From: Sclerodactyla briareus
Lineage: Eukaryota > Echinodermata > Holothuroidea > Dendrochirotida > Sclerodactylidae
NCBI GenBank assembly: GCA_026419785.1
Contig: JAODTK010002654.1
Span: 370,952-434,951 of the forward strand
Reading direction: 5' to 3'
DNA length: 64,000 bases
The notes beneath the pieces are model-generated. The model saw only the letters and a program-made list of their open reading frames with translations. It was not told the DNA's origin and made no database searches. Below, in pieces: positions 44,906 to 56,904 of this stretch; position 1 is the first letter of the stretch, and every line of letters begins with the position of its first letter. Both the position numbers and the translations under genes were made by a program.

Positions 44906-45650
44906 TACCGGTAACGGCAAAACTCGATGGTTAACTAAAAATCGGGCCAGGTCTGTTCGCGTTAAGGGGGAGGAACTTATTCTTCAACCGAATATGGAAA
45001 GTTTGGATAGGTACCGGTTGAGTGGCTGGTCCCAACACGCCAAGAACAGTTTGGATCAATGTGGATTCTTAAGGATCACTGACCTCCTATTAGGTGGCGT
45101 TCCCCTCTCAATCCTTGATGGGTTTAGATCAATCGAGGGCCAAAAACAAGGGGATGTCCACCCGAAGTAAATCCTAGGTGAACTTGCTTTGGTGACATCA
45201 TTGGGAAGCCCAGCCGAGAGGTCATCATGATAAATTCATAGATGGGCAGGGATGAGTTGCGATCCGTCAAAATAGCCAATACGACCGAAAACCGCATGTC
45301 CGATCAATCTTGCTTTGTTGGATGTTCTATCATTAGTAAATAGACCATACTGTTTCTGGTGCTGATTACACTTTTATTCATGAGTGTGTGTGTGTGTGGG
45401 AGGGGGGGGGGGGTAAAGTATATCGATTTTTCAAACGCCAATATCTTGGGAACAATATGTCCGATCCACTTCAACTTGCTTTGGTGACATCATTGGGACA
45501 GGGGGAAAAAAGTTATGCTCGAACCCCATCATATCTCATAGATGTACATGTCACATACCAGGAACTAAAAAACAGAAGTATGGTACTACAATGTGCTGCA
45601 AACGAGCCATAGAGTGCCCAACAATTGCTAAGAATGCCTACTGCTGAGGT
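44906..45650. repeat. Local repeat with a 25 bp exact duplicate; G- and TG-run
   Basis: AACTTGCTTTGGTGACATCATTGGGA occurs at about 45181 and 45475 (written here in full only as CTTTGGTGACATCATTGGGA), each followed by CAT...TCATAGATG. A TG repeat and G-run lie at 45383-45414. No gene recognised. Confidence 0.7.
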
Positions 45651-45699
45651 ATGCAATCAACCCATGTCCGAGAGAAATCACCTAAAGAAGAAAAACACA

Positions 45700-46480
45700 A
45701 GCCATTCACTTTCTTGTTCAAGGTCATTTTAGGTCAGCAGAAGTCAGAATATGAGAAGCTTGTGGACGAGATATTCACCAAACGCATTGTCTGCGAAATC
45801 CTATTATGTATGCTACAAATATGTATGGAGAGAAGCCTGTTGTTTCGAGTGTTTTTCAAGGTCTGTGGGGGTCGGGATTTGAAGTGAGTGGTAATACTTA
45901 ACTGTGATCAACACAATTTTACCTACGTAGTTCAAAATCGACGTGTAGGGTGTGAACAATGCAACTACCTACGCAGTTCAAATTCGACGTGTAGGTTGTT
46001 TATATAGGAAGGACTCCGATGAATTTTAGTGCTATTTCAAGATCAGAAAAAAACTTGTGTATGTAGTTTTGTAATCTTATGTTTTTTGGTAATGTCAGAA
46101 TCTGAACATCTCATTACGCAATGCATACCCAATCGCAATCGCTCACGATGCTGTGTGCGATAAATATGTACGAGAAGGAGCCTACCGTTTTTTAAGTGTA
46201 TTTTCGAGGTCATTTTCAGGTCATAGAGGACAGTATCTGCGGCGTTGTGAATGGTTGTGGTGAATAGTTTGTTCATAGAAGGGATCGACTCTGCCATTTT
46301 TAATGTTATTTCGAGGGCGTTCGAGGTCAATCCCTATGTTTGTGCGTACAATGACTGAAGTGAATGCATTCGGTCTGTATTTGGTCCTGAAGGTTGTGCA
46401 TATGACGGGGTAAAAATTGTATTGTTTTGGTGCCATTCCAAAGTCATTTGAGGTAAAACTGAGGGTCAACTGTGGTAAAC
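45700..46480. repeat. AGGTCA-rich degenerate repeat
   Basis: Several AGGTCA half-sites: AGGTCATTTTAGGTCA (45720-45735), AGGTCATTTTCAGGTCA (46207-46223), GAGGTCAATC (46322-46330). Also CTACGTAGTTCAAA/CTACGCAGTTCAAA repeated at 45922 and 45968. Not the 305 bp satellite, though it shares the half-site motif. Confidence 0.55.
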
Positions 46481-47909
46481 TGGTGATTTAGATAGCTTAT
46501 ATCAACGAAGGTCCACATGCTTTAATATTGTCACCTCGCTCTTTCCCACAAATATTGATTCTGGACGGCCAACTGGTCACTTGCAGGAATACTGTGTCGA
46601 TGGCCCGGGATCCTCACGCTGGAGGCCATATAATTGGTAATTGTATTGGCCTTCTCTGTTGCTCCAACTATTGCTTGTACTAAACATTATTTCAACAGAA
46701 TTAGGTGTTGATCATATGAGTCAGACGTTCGAGCTTCTCGTCATGACTCAAGGATGACCCAACGAAAAATACTCAATGACTACTCCACCATCTTAGTGCC
46801 AGTTTTGTGATATTCATTGGACTCAAGTTGCAAGTAAACTCTTCTCGGGCAGATACACAGTGCTTGCGATAATGTACGACCTCTTGTCACCCCCCCCCCC
46901 CCCCCCCCCCTCCCTCGCGGTTTGCCGTGCTGTTGAGACCTTGTCCCGCGGTAATCAGGTTTACCGATCAATGATGGGAAACCTTTCACGCACATGCGAT
47001 TACAGTACGGGTTGCCACTCATTGGTCATTTATAATATACCAAACGTGGTCAGTCTTCCATAGGTTCCTCTTTTGAATATTTGATTGACTTTTATAAGGG
47101 GGTAAAATGGTAAAATTGAAACCTATAAACAAACCTTCCAGTTCGTGTGAACATTTGTGGGTGGTGAAACCAATAGCTGTCACCGGTTTTTCGTGTTACT
47201 ATGTAATTATGCTTGAGGAAAGCAAAATTATCAATCAATCCTATCCAATTGTTCTCAATGATTCGATTTCTTCGATAATCCTCTACAGCGAGGCAATGGG
47301 CAATGATGAGCGGGCCTAATATTTCTAACGCACGTGCAGAAGCCTGACACGAAATGGTAACCACTCACCGGTAGAGACCAAAACAAATCATTTCTTGCTT
47401 ATATGAAAATCGGACCCATTTCAACACTACAATATTTTTTTTAAACTATTTCTTCATTTTATACCCTTTCCATTAGCTCAGTTAGTTATTGGAAAGAAGA
47501 TCGCAATGGTCCTCCAACCATTGTACGGCGACCAGACAACTGACAACTTGTTTCCAACCATTGTGTAGGAAAGGCCCGTGAAGAATATTGGTGTCTCCTC
47601 AATCCCCGAATTGCAGCTTTGACATAAACCCTTATATTCAGTTCCAGTTGGAACTACGGGGATATCTCCGCCATGGTATTGGAGTTCAGGGACTAGGTTG
47701 AAGAGCGCCCCCATCAGTAACAATGATCATCCATCTCCATTTCTGGGGTTTACAGTATTTGCTGTCTATCGTTTGGCACTATTCATGAGAGAACAGAATG
47801 GGTAGAGTCCAATCTTAAAATGGCGGAATGGCAAACCAAGGAGCCCGAGTCATCGAGGCAGTGTTATTGATCTCGGTTCAGTCGTTTCGACATCATAATG
47901 TATAGCAAC
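46481..47909. other. Gene-free; poly-C tract at 46889-46911
   Basis: A run of about 22 C follows CTCTTGTCA. An A-box-like TTAGCTCAGTTAG at 47474-47486 has no B box. No supported gene. Confidence 0.5.
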
Positions 47910-48608
47910 CAGTGGCGTCACCAGACGTTTCGTCCTGGGGGCACAGAGGGAGCACATATACGTTGAGGGGGCGCAAGGATACTATTCCAGCGGAGCACCA
48001 CCATGGGTTGGCGCGGAATCGTACAAGACAAAAGTGTTTGGGTTTATGCAAGCCTATGCAGCTGCCGGAAATGTCCCAACTTCAACAATGGCATTTTATG
48101 ATCATTCATTTTGTAATCGGTGTCAAATGTGGACATTTTGTCGGACCTCAGTCCTATCGTTGCTCCGACTCTTCGGCCGAAGGTTCAACAAATGATGTAC
48201 TTCTACAATCCACCAGGTGCTTCGATTTCCAAGTATGACTATAATGGAAAAATCAGGATCTCAACAGAAATTTCAGGACATTTAGCCAACCTTTAGCTCT
48301 ACTGTCCCAACCGTTAAATTTTCCATAGAGCTTGCTGAGATGTCGGAAGACGGAAGCACGGGACGAATTCTATCACGTGGTACCCACACGAGCAAAGCCG
48401 AACTTTGTACAATTTTCAGTGCATTCGAGTCAATTTTGGCACCATTACTGCCTTCTTGTCATTAAAACAACCATTCGTCGGTCTTTAAATCAAACTGTAG
48501 TCGAAATAGTGACTACAGATTTTTTTCCCGAAATCCACACATCGCATAGGAGGGGTGGGGTTTGAGAGGCCGCGTTCCCCCTGCCCCCTCCCTTGTGCGA
48601 CGCTACTG
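47910..48608. mobile_element. Nonautonomous hAT-type element, 699 bp, with perfect 8 bp target duplication
   Basis: Starts CAGTGGCGTCACCAGA; the right end, reverse complemented, starts CAGTAGCGTCGCACAAGG. Flanked by ATAGCAAC at 47902-47909 and 48609-48616, an exact 8 bp duplication, the hallmark of hAT transposition together with CAG-starting ends. G/C-rich subterminal tracts are typical. Internal frames are short and carry no transposase motif. Confidence 0.85.
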
Positions 48609-48616
48609 ATAGCAAC

Positions 48617-49330
48617 ATGTTTAGGTGAATTGAATAAAACAAACCTAATACCACTTTCAATAATTCGGGTTGCAAGGGGAAGCATATTTTATGCACAAAA
48701 TAGCATCTCCAAATAACACGAGACAATTGTGGCGTAGATAATCCTCCACTCCACAAAATGGAATACTGCGTCCGTTCGATAGCGTGCATGAATGCGTGTC
48801 AATATTCCCATATTCAATGGCGTTTGCGTCGGGTGGCGCGGGTAATGGTATCAGGGTCGATTTTCCTTCTGGTCTCCGACTAAGTGCGTTGCACCCCTTC
48901 CCTTTGTAGCCAAGGGGACGGTGAGGTTGACACCCAAACCCCCCTGCCCCTTCTCATCGCCATCACCCATCCTTGTCCGTGGGAATTCCCCTAAAGCCTG
49001 CCAGTCCTTCGCAGGGCGGCGCGACGAACGAGGGGATCGGGGCAAAGCCTCCGGAACTCCGTTCCTGAATAGAAGATCCCACGTTCGTGGTTTTCGCTGT
49101 GGAGCACGTGGTGGTGCTGGTGTTGCCGAGGGTCGTCCCCCTCACTGCTCCGGCCTCCTCGGCTCAAATCTGAGTTGGCGGGTCCTTTTGGTGCCCTGAA
49201 ATTCCTCGTCAACTCCATGAGAATGCCCTTTCACAACCTGCCGACCACAGGCGCGTGGGAGGAACACTTCCAATCAGGGACAAGACCGGTGGCCAAATGA
49301 GCATAGAAGAGAGTTAAAACCGCAACTGCG
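48617..49330. other. GC-rich stretch, unrecognised
   Basis: From 48890 to 49300 the base composition is clearly more GC- and CpG-rich than its surroundings (for example GGCGGCGCGACGAACG at 49015). Overlapping open frames occur on both strands but none has a motif or a clear codon bias. It could be a CpG-rich transposon piece. Confidence 0.4.
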
Positions 49331-49479
49331 CGCCAAGGGGCCCGCCGCAAAGTTTTGGGCGCTTTTGGGCATTTCCATTGAAGGTCAGTAATACTTTGGA
49401 TTTAACTTATCTATCTTCACCTGAATTTTGAATCATATCTTTGCAACGTATTTTGTGGCGTTTCCTGGCCGAATCTCCG

Positions 49480-49880
49480 ACGGCTCTTTTAAAGCTGTTC
49501 CCACCCGCACCGTGTCCCTGCCCCACAACTTGTGCCTGTTCCTGAGCACACACTTTTCAACAAGTGTTCGCGCCCATAAATTTATTGCTGATTACTCTAT
49601 GTTAAATTTGCAAATAACCATATAAGCCAAAAGAATCACAGTCCCGCCAGGATGTCGACTTACCCCCCTTCGCCTCATATCTTCCCTTCGAAGAGCCTGG
49701 CGTTCCCTTGCTTCATTTCGATGCCGTACCGTGTGTCCTCATAGTTTATACCAATGTTCACTGCCGCGCACACACCACTTTCAACAAATGGTCGCCAACC
49801 CATGAATTGAAAAAAAATCAACAGATTCCGCCAGGTGGGTGGTCCTAGCACCGTAGCCTCGACCCCCTTCACGCCCAAGA
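49480..49880. repeat. Two diverged tandem ~240 bp units
   Basis: The words CCGTGTCC, CACACACTTTTCAACAAGTG, CGCCCATAAATT and CCGCCAGG at 49510-49655 recur as CCGTGTGTCC, CACACCACTTTCAACAAATG, CGCCAACCCATGAATT and CCGCCAGG at 49725-49835. Confidence 0.65.
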
Positions 49881-51098
49881 AGCGATTGATGTTTGGTTTG
49901 TTTGTTATTCAACTAAACGGTCCCCTAACAGTAAATCGACAACGTCCAATTATTAGGGATCACACACCGACCTGGTTAAAGCCCGGTCTTATTTCAAACG
50001 GTGGGGATTGGATGAGACCTGTCTTTCATAATTGGAACAACCCACAGTACATTTCTGGTCAGTTCTTTGTTAAGGACATCAATTTCTGCACAAGGCACAT
50101 CATATGTCTGCAACACATACATCTGCACATAATCACCCTCGCGCGTAGCGCAAACAATTGAGAATGGAGCAGCCCCCCCCCCCCGGAATTCACTCAACAT
50201 TAGTGTTCATTTATTTGAACACGGTTACTGTTGGATATTCGGTTACAGTGTCAGTGAAATAGACTCTCGGGCCCAAATATGGGGAGGGGGGGGGGATGCT
50301 TGCGCCCCACCCGCATATTTGGGGGCGCTTTCCCCCCGTCCCCATGATCCGCCGCCCTTGGTCGTGAGACCGATGGCAGACACCATCCTTCAGTACATGC
50401 AGACAAGACCGATCTGTCATTGAGTTGGTGTTTTGGGTGGGCGCTCTCGATTTCAAGAACTCCTGGCAAGGCAGACCAATAGCCATGCCCCCATCATAAC
50501 GACATGACAGGAAAGTACTGATGTTTTTTTTTTCATAACGGCAACACGCTTTATCCCGTCCTTACTAACCATTGTTGTGTAATTCACAACATCAAAATCA
50601 TGTGTGGAGAAACGTATACAGTACTCATAACACCTTTAAAGGATAGACTCTTGGCTCTCATCAAGTAATTTTTACTGATGCCAATAGAAAATTGGGATGT
50701 ATCCAAGAACCATCGACATAGGCTATGTTGGAATGGTTGGAAATCAAACGAATTTTTTTGGTTCACTCTTGACCTGGGCAATTCGTTCGAATAGACCTTC
50801 CTGTCCTTGCAATTCAGTTTCGTTATCTCCCCATCTTCCCACACCATCCCTACCCCTATCTTAAATCATATGTTTTAGAGTGTAACGATATACTAGTGGT
50901 GACAAACTTTAGGGATTGCGAAGCAATTAAAACTAAATGGAATAAATATCCCAAATATCCTATCTTATTAAGTCGGGTTCAATTACGACTGTCTCGGAAA
51001 CTTTCTGCAATTTGCTATCCAAAACCCAATCCTAAGTTCTAATGCCCAACCATGACAGAAGAGATAATGGCTAAAATCCAAATCCAGTAATACCAATA
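49881..51098. other. Gene-free; C/G homopolymer tracts at 50170-50360
   Basis: C-run at 50172-50184, G-run at 50283-50296, and GGGGGCGCTTTCCCCCC near 50320. The end AAGGGCGGCGGATCATGGGG (minus, near 50360) looks like a transposon terminus but no partner was found. Confidence 0.4.
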
Positions 51099-51139
51099 AT
51101 GAAAAAAAAAAAAAAACCTTCCGAAGTCAGCATCATGCT

Positions 51140-51990
51140 CAGTGTGCTAGTGCTCGCCATTAATTATAGCCTCAGCAATAAAGTAAAAATCTTTTTCCCA
51201 AGATACCCATATTATATTTTTTTACCGTATATTATTATCAACAACTGCAAAACCGTAACTTTTCGATGCCGTACCTGGCGAAATATATCAATAATAATTT
51301 TTATAGGTCCTCTCTTGTACTAAGCGTTAATAACCTGTCAATTGTTTCAGCATGTCAACTCCAGAAAGAATCGCATTAATATGCTACAGTCACAGGTAGT
51401 GATTTACAATAGAGTTAAACGACGACGACTGAAACCACCTAATAATAACGTCATTTGACAAAGCTCTCAGAGAATCTTCCAACGTAAAAATGGTTATTTG
51501 CATGTATCACTCCCGTAATATTGAGAAAAAATCGTTTGACATAGGAAAAAGTCATGACTTGATAATCGAATCGAAGGAATGGCCCATCCACTGTAATCAA
51601 TCACCACAATATAACTCCCTTTTAACACAATGTTGATAGAAACTGGCTGACCACCAATCGTTATAGAGCTATTCTTCCAAATAATGTGGATCAAAAGTAG
51701 AGACAATCATCACAACAGTGCATATGGCGATAGTTGACATATAATGATGGAAAGATGAAAAAACATTTTTCCAAACCCATTGGCAATTATCAGCTGTACC
51801 CTTCACAAAAGTGCTCGCCATTAAATACGCCTCGCAATAGTCCCCCCCCGTGCCTTTACCAAATACCCAGCGTTGATTAGAATTTTACCAGTTATTATTT
51901 CAAAACGGCCAAAACAGGGAATTTCGATGCACGTAAAATGGCGAAATATATCAATAATAATTGGGTAGGTCCTCCCTTGGAATAATCGGA
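51140..51990. repeat. Direct repeat pair, ~180 bp units 660 bp apart
   Basis: 51140-51320 and 51800-51985 share GTGCTCGCCATTAA, CGATGC-GTA, TGGCGAAATATATCAATAAT and AGGTCCTC words. Sequence in between has no recognised gene. Confidence 0.8.
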
Positions 51991-52860
51991 ATACAAAAAC
52001 CTGTTGTTGTTATTATCATTATTATTCTACAGAGCACTGAATGGCCGCTCTACGAAGAAAACAGATGCGCCTTTCAAAGTGGAAAGAAATGGAGAGAGAA
52101 AGAATATAAAAGGGAAAGAAAAACCTTAGTGATCTACGAATAGGAAAGTTTTGAGCGCCCTCTTGAATACATGGAGACCGAATTTGCTTCTCTGACGTCT
52201 AAAGGAAGAGTTCCAGAGCGAGCACCAACCATGAACCATCAACCATGAGGAGTCGCATCCTTTGTCTTAGAACGGGAGGAAAAACCGGGTAATCGGAGGA
52301 CGAGCGAAGTCGGTGCCTGCAGTCATGAGGGTCATTAATTCTCTGCAACGTGTGAGGTAAGCCAAATATCAGGGAAGATGGCCATGTAAACATCTTGAAT
52401 ACGTTCTAAAATTTTGTTTCGGAAAACAAAGCGAACGTAAAGTTCTTCAGAATCTTCAGATGGATTGGAATGGGTCAACAAATAGTAATTCCAGTGAGAA
52501 AGTAAAATAAATTTGCGGACAGTAATACGACTAAAGTTGTCAAATTACGTTTTGACCAAATATCTAATAAGTCGCTGATTATATAATAATGTGAGGATCA
52601 TCCGCATATTGGGTCATTTTTTACTTATAACTACCAACATGAAGACAACGAGTAGTTTTATCATTATTAATGTAAGAATCCAACTGGGCACTGTATCGGA
52701 AGACAGGCGAAAAGGGGTCACCTTGACTACAAACCCTCTCGATCGGAAAATATTTACAAATGACCGTCACCACAACCGAAAAGTGCCGTCTATGAAAAGT
52801 GAGAAAACCATCTCAGAAAAGAAGGCCAAACTAACAACACTATAGAGCTTTCCTACTCAC
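51991..52860. other. Gene-free; no recognised element
   Basis: GACAGTAATACGACTAAA at 52519 also occurs at the window start (base 2), but the flanks do not align further. A basic 84-codon frame (52591-52845) has no motif. Confidence 0.4.
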
Positions 52861-52862
52861 GG

Positions 52863-52894
52863 GTGGGGGGGGGGGTTGTCCCCCCCCCCCCCAC
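52863..52894. other. Near-perfect G-run/C-run inverted repeat
   Basis: GTG followed by ten more G, a short TTGT spacer, then thirteen C and AC. Arms of 13 bases can pair around a 6-base loop; the G-run could alternatively form a quadruplex. Confidence 0.8.
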
Positions 52895-53671
52895 TTTTCC
52901 ATCCCGATACGGTACATTTTGCTGATCTTGTTGGTACGACTTGGGGGCACAGTTGGCTATACGTCAAATATTATGGAAGATCTCGAAATGTCCCCGAAAC
53001 AGCGATTTAATGGACAATTCTGGTGAAGAGGGAGAACCTCCTGCAGAATATTCTACTACGAGCGCCTATTTAGTGGGATGTCACTGATTCCATTTTTTTC
53101 CAACCAGGTGCAGGATAAGGCACTTTTCCTTATTTTTGCTCAATCAGGATCAATGTTACTGTTATTAACTGGAAGAAGTAATGGATGTATTGGTTTGAGC
53201 ATAGGTTTAGTCGAACGCATGAATGATCAGGATTAATTTCGACAAAATTCAGACGTGTCAAATCTCATAAGGGTCATGCAGGTTTAAATTGAAATACACC
53301 AATTAGTGTATATGAGTATATGGTGCGCAGGCGAGGTCTTTACGAGAGCTACGGGGCTCCAGCTTCCCAAAATGCCCGGTTATGTGTGTGGAACATGATG
53401 AATGCGCCCAACAGGATAATACTCCGATGCCCTTTTACCGCTGGGAAAGAAAACCCTTCTTCTTGTGATCCATCACAACGTTGGTCAGGTCAGTTAACTT
53501 TCTACTTAGAAGCCCTATTCATCTGCATGAATTGAGAGCGGGGAGATGAATATAATCCGGGTCCTGTAGCGGTGACGCCAACCACGGGCTGGACACTGGC
53601 ACCGATGCAAATCAATGTCATGATGCAAACGATATTCCACGACGTGATTTCTTCAAAACGAGAGGTATCCA

Positions 53672-53709
53672 CACTTTTTTTTTTCTGTTTTTTTTTTTTT
53701 TTTTTTTAT
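53672..53709. repeat. Poly-T tract
   Basis: Two T runs separated by CTG. Lies just upstream of the L2-like LINE and could be the poly-A tail of another insertion on the minus strand. Confidence 0.85.
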
Positions 53710-53764
53710 TGCCTGAACGCGTGAGTCTCTTCCTCCAAAGATCTCGGAAGTCAGATCTCTTGCA

Positions 53765-55935
53765 TTGGAGAGACACAGTTTGAGTACTATGGGATCTCGG
53801 AAACTTGGTCGATACCAGTGTACCGTGCAGAGATTTCCTTGTACTGGCTTACAACATCATGGCTCTGACCGGGACCGCAAGTTGAGGGGTCTGCACAACA
53901 TCAAGAATGCCAGGGCTTTCTCACCCATCGAAGTTGCGAATGTAATGGAATGGAGTCACTGTGAATTGAGCTACTCTTGCCCAATAGCAAACCATGTTGT
54001 TGGAACTGTTACCGGCCACCACAACCACAAACATGCTACTTTCTTGATGACTTTGAAGCTGTTGCTCCTCATTTTGATCCCGGTCACACAATTGTTATTA
54101 TGGGTGACTTTAATATCTGTGTTCCACGGAAAATAGGTGCAAAGAACTACCACTAGCACACTAAACCTAGAATCCTAACAATCTATACGTGAGCAACGAG
54201 AATCTCAGATTGCTCACAGTCCTCATCATCCAAGAGCACTTGGTCTTGACGGTTTTCCATCAAAGGTCACATTTAAGGATGGTGTCTCTGTTCGTGCTGC
54301 CCCCATTACAACATATCAATCAATGTTTCAATTGTTGAGGGTAAGGTCCCAACTGAGTTTCAAGGGCTGCTAAAGTTGTTCCTCTGTATAAGAAAAAGAG
54401 TAGTACGGAATCTGTTCAAATTAGCGACGATAAGTGTCTTGTGCACATCATTCTAAAACCCTGGAGAGAGCTGTCTTGTGTCCAGCTTGGGACTACCTGA
54501 TTCAGTACAACTGCTCTAGGAATATCCAATCTGCTTCAGTCAAATTGTTCCACTGACACCTGCCTGATTGACTTTTTTGATACTATCAAAATCAATGATG
54601 GGAGGGGGTCTTCTCACTGGTATGGTCAGATGGACACTAAGTAGGCCTTTGACACAGTTGATATGGCAAGTTTGTGTAAAAAAATTGGAGTTTAATGGGA
54701 GTGAGATCCACTGGCTGGTTTTCTTCATACCTCCTCAGACAGATCCAAAGTGTAATGCCTCTCCGGTCTATTGAGGGTCACTCATGGTGTCCCCAAGGAA
54801 GCATTTTAGGTCCTTTACTCTTTTTGTGTTATTATCATGACTGTCATTGCATGAATGCAGATTCAAATTATGCTTTATGCTAGACGATAGTGCTATTTTG
54901 TTTTCAAAACAAAAATGCTAAAGTCATCTCTCAAAGACTCGAAGGGCTATGAAAATCACACATGATTGGGTCATTGACAACAAGTTGTCTCTTAATGTTG
55001 AGAAAAACTGAATTGGACTCTTTTTTTTCCAACTCGGAACAAAATCGCAAAACTTAGAAATATTGATGAAGAACGATAACTACTCGCAAATAAGTACACT
55101 ATCTCTGCTAATAAGGTTGTAGAGTATCTTAGCGTTTTGATTGATAACAGTCTTACCTTCACTGATACATGCTCGAAACGTCATAAAAAAGGCTAATTCC
55201 AGACTTGCATTCTTACATCGCCAAGCCAGCTGTCTCAACCGAAAGTGTCGGAAATTACTTTGTACGGCACTCATACAATGCTCGTTTTGATTACTCATCT
55301 TCATCTTGGTATACTGGTCTCAACAACTCACTCAAAACTAAGCTTCAAACCACCCAAAACAAAATGTGTCGTTTTATGCTTATGCAAGTGGCCCATATGG
55401 GCAGGAGGAGATTGCTAGTCTCGGTATGCTGACATTTGAGAACAGGGCTAAATTTATTCGGTTAAACCATACACACTATTTTATGGCTCCAATTCACCTT
55501 ACTTATAACTACTAGTTTTACTAAAACGTCTGTAGTTCATAATTTATGGCACCCGTGCGAGAGCTTATAATTTCCAAGTTCCTGTGAACAAAGGGGTGCC
55601 TGGTGCCACATTTGTACCACTGTTGTACGTGATTGGAACGCTCTTCCTGATTGCATCAGATCTATCGAATCTACTCATACTTTTAAGGTTAAATTGAAGG
55701 AACTCCTCATTTAATGTTTATTGCCTGTCTCTCTCAGCGGACCTGGAGTCTGCTGAAGTCTCGCTGGGTGTGATGGTATGGGTGGGTGAGAGTCGGTGAG
55801 GTTTTTGTTTATTTTTGTATGTTTTCGTTGTGCGTTCCTGATTGTGCAATCGTTTTTTGTGGGACCCCATTGGAAATGGGCCATTTGTTTGGCCTAATGG
55901 GTGTTTGCTCCTGTGACCAACAATCAAACAATCAC
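53765..55935 (+). mobile_element. CR1/L2-type LINE: endonuclease, RT, C-terminal part and 3' UTR
   Basis: Plus strand, frames change. Endonuclease: GISETW (about 53790), ALDRDRKLRGG-like (53860-53895), YRPP (about 54015) and IVIMGDFNICVPRK (54090-54135). RT: KALGLDGFPSK (about 54235-54265), AKVVPLYKKKS (54365-54400), TK.AFDTVD (about 54630-54660), GVPQGSILGPLLF (54785-54823), YADDSAILF-like (54870-54905), DNKLSLNVEKT (54975-55010), VEYL.VLIDNSLTF (55115-55160). After the RT: SSSWYTGLNNSLKTKLQTTQN (55295-55360), VVRDWNALPDCIRS (55625-55665). Stop at 55713. The 3' UTR (GGAAATGGGCC..TTTGTTTGGCCTAATGGG, ending in CAATCAAACAATCA) is like L2 tails. Many small indels; no intact ORF. Confidence 0.88.
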
Positions 55936-56430
55936 AGTCAAAACAAACTGCTTCATCTTTCAGAAGGAATTGGTAAAATTCCAGTAAACTCTTCCATTAG
56001 TAATAATACGAGAATTCAAAAGTGGTAGTAATACTGATGCTCAGATTTATAACTGAAATGAAATGGAAGAGTTCTCACAATTATCAATAAACTAAAGGAA
56101 ACCAAGACACAATCTAGACGTCCTTGCTTAAAAGGCGTTTTTTGTCGCCATGGGAAAATCCGGTCATCCGATGATACACTCGCCAAACATCGAACAGCTG
56201 ATAATCTTCCATAAGATCTAGAACCAACCTTGAAAATGGATTATGAGAATGCGGATAACTAGTAGTTAAATCGTTTAAAATGAGAATGATACTGAATTGT
56301 GAAGAACACACTGGGGGAGGAACCGAACGTATGTATGGCAAATGCAGCACCAGCCGTGGGTGGCGCAGGTAGCTATTACCACCTGACTGCAAAAACACTA
56401 TGTTGAGTGATTTTTTCATCGATAGCGATA
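55936..56430 (-). mobile_element. Tx1/L1-like LINE fragment, copy C
   Basis: Minus strand: LVLDLMEDYQLFDVWRVYH (56185-56245), then KQGRLDCVLVSFSLL (about 56075-56130), YKSEHQ (about 56030; usually YKSDHS) and LLEFYQFLLKDEA (about 55960-56000; usually W.FN.SLLKDE). This ordered set is the end of a Tx1/L1 endonuclease and is the clearest evidence for the clade. It abuts the end of the L2-like LINE directly. Confidence 0.65.
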
Positions 56431-56900
56431 TGCACGTTGATCATAAAACAAACAAAAACAACTTTTCCTGGTAAAGGCAAGCCTATAGTGGGCTGCTGCT
56501 GCCTGTATAGTATTGCCGAAATGTTACTAGTAGCCTCATCCGGTGCAGTCTTGCACTTTACAAATCATGATTAGCACCTAAAGCTCTATCTATTTGATCG
56601 TGCACTTTTGTCAGACATACAGGCCCGCATACTCGACTGGAAATGCAAGTACCTACGCGCCGTCGTTCGCTGTTTCTGTTTGTTTAAAAATTATTACGGT
56701 AGAATCTTGACACTTTGGTTAAGTATCCCGTATCCACTAAGCCGAATGTGACGGATTTTCATGATTCGTGCGCATGTACTGGCATGGAACCAATGAAACA
56801 TTGCATCATCTGGTATTTATAGCCATGTTCCTACTATATATATGATTGTCTATGGCCGTGCGCGTAAGTAATTGATTTCTTCGTTATTGTTTGTCTCAAG
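56431..56900. repeat. Dispersed repeat, copy 3
   Basis: GGGCTGCTGCTGCCTGTATA, ATTTGATCGTGCAC and TACCTACGCGCCGT words as at 2310-2480 and 27390-27560. Carries no insertion at the position of the 1252-2224 element and so provides its empty site. Confidence 0.8.
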
Positions 56901-56904
56901 ATAG

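Noticed and set aside
46889..46935. C-run plus CCCTCGCGGTTTGCCGTGCTG as a hAT terminus
   Set aside because: No matching left end and no 8 bp flanking duplication found.
47474..47530. tRNA gene suggested by TTAGCTCAGTTAG
   Set aside because: No B box downstream and no cloverleaf.
50160..50370. GGGCGGCGGATC-type terminus of a DNA transposon
   Set aside because: Only one end is visible; no partner or target duplication.
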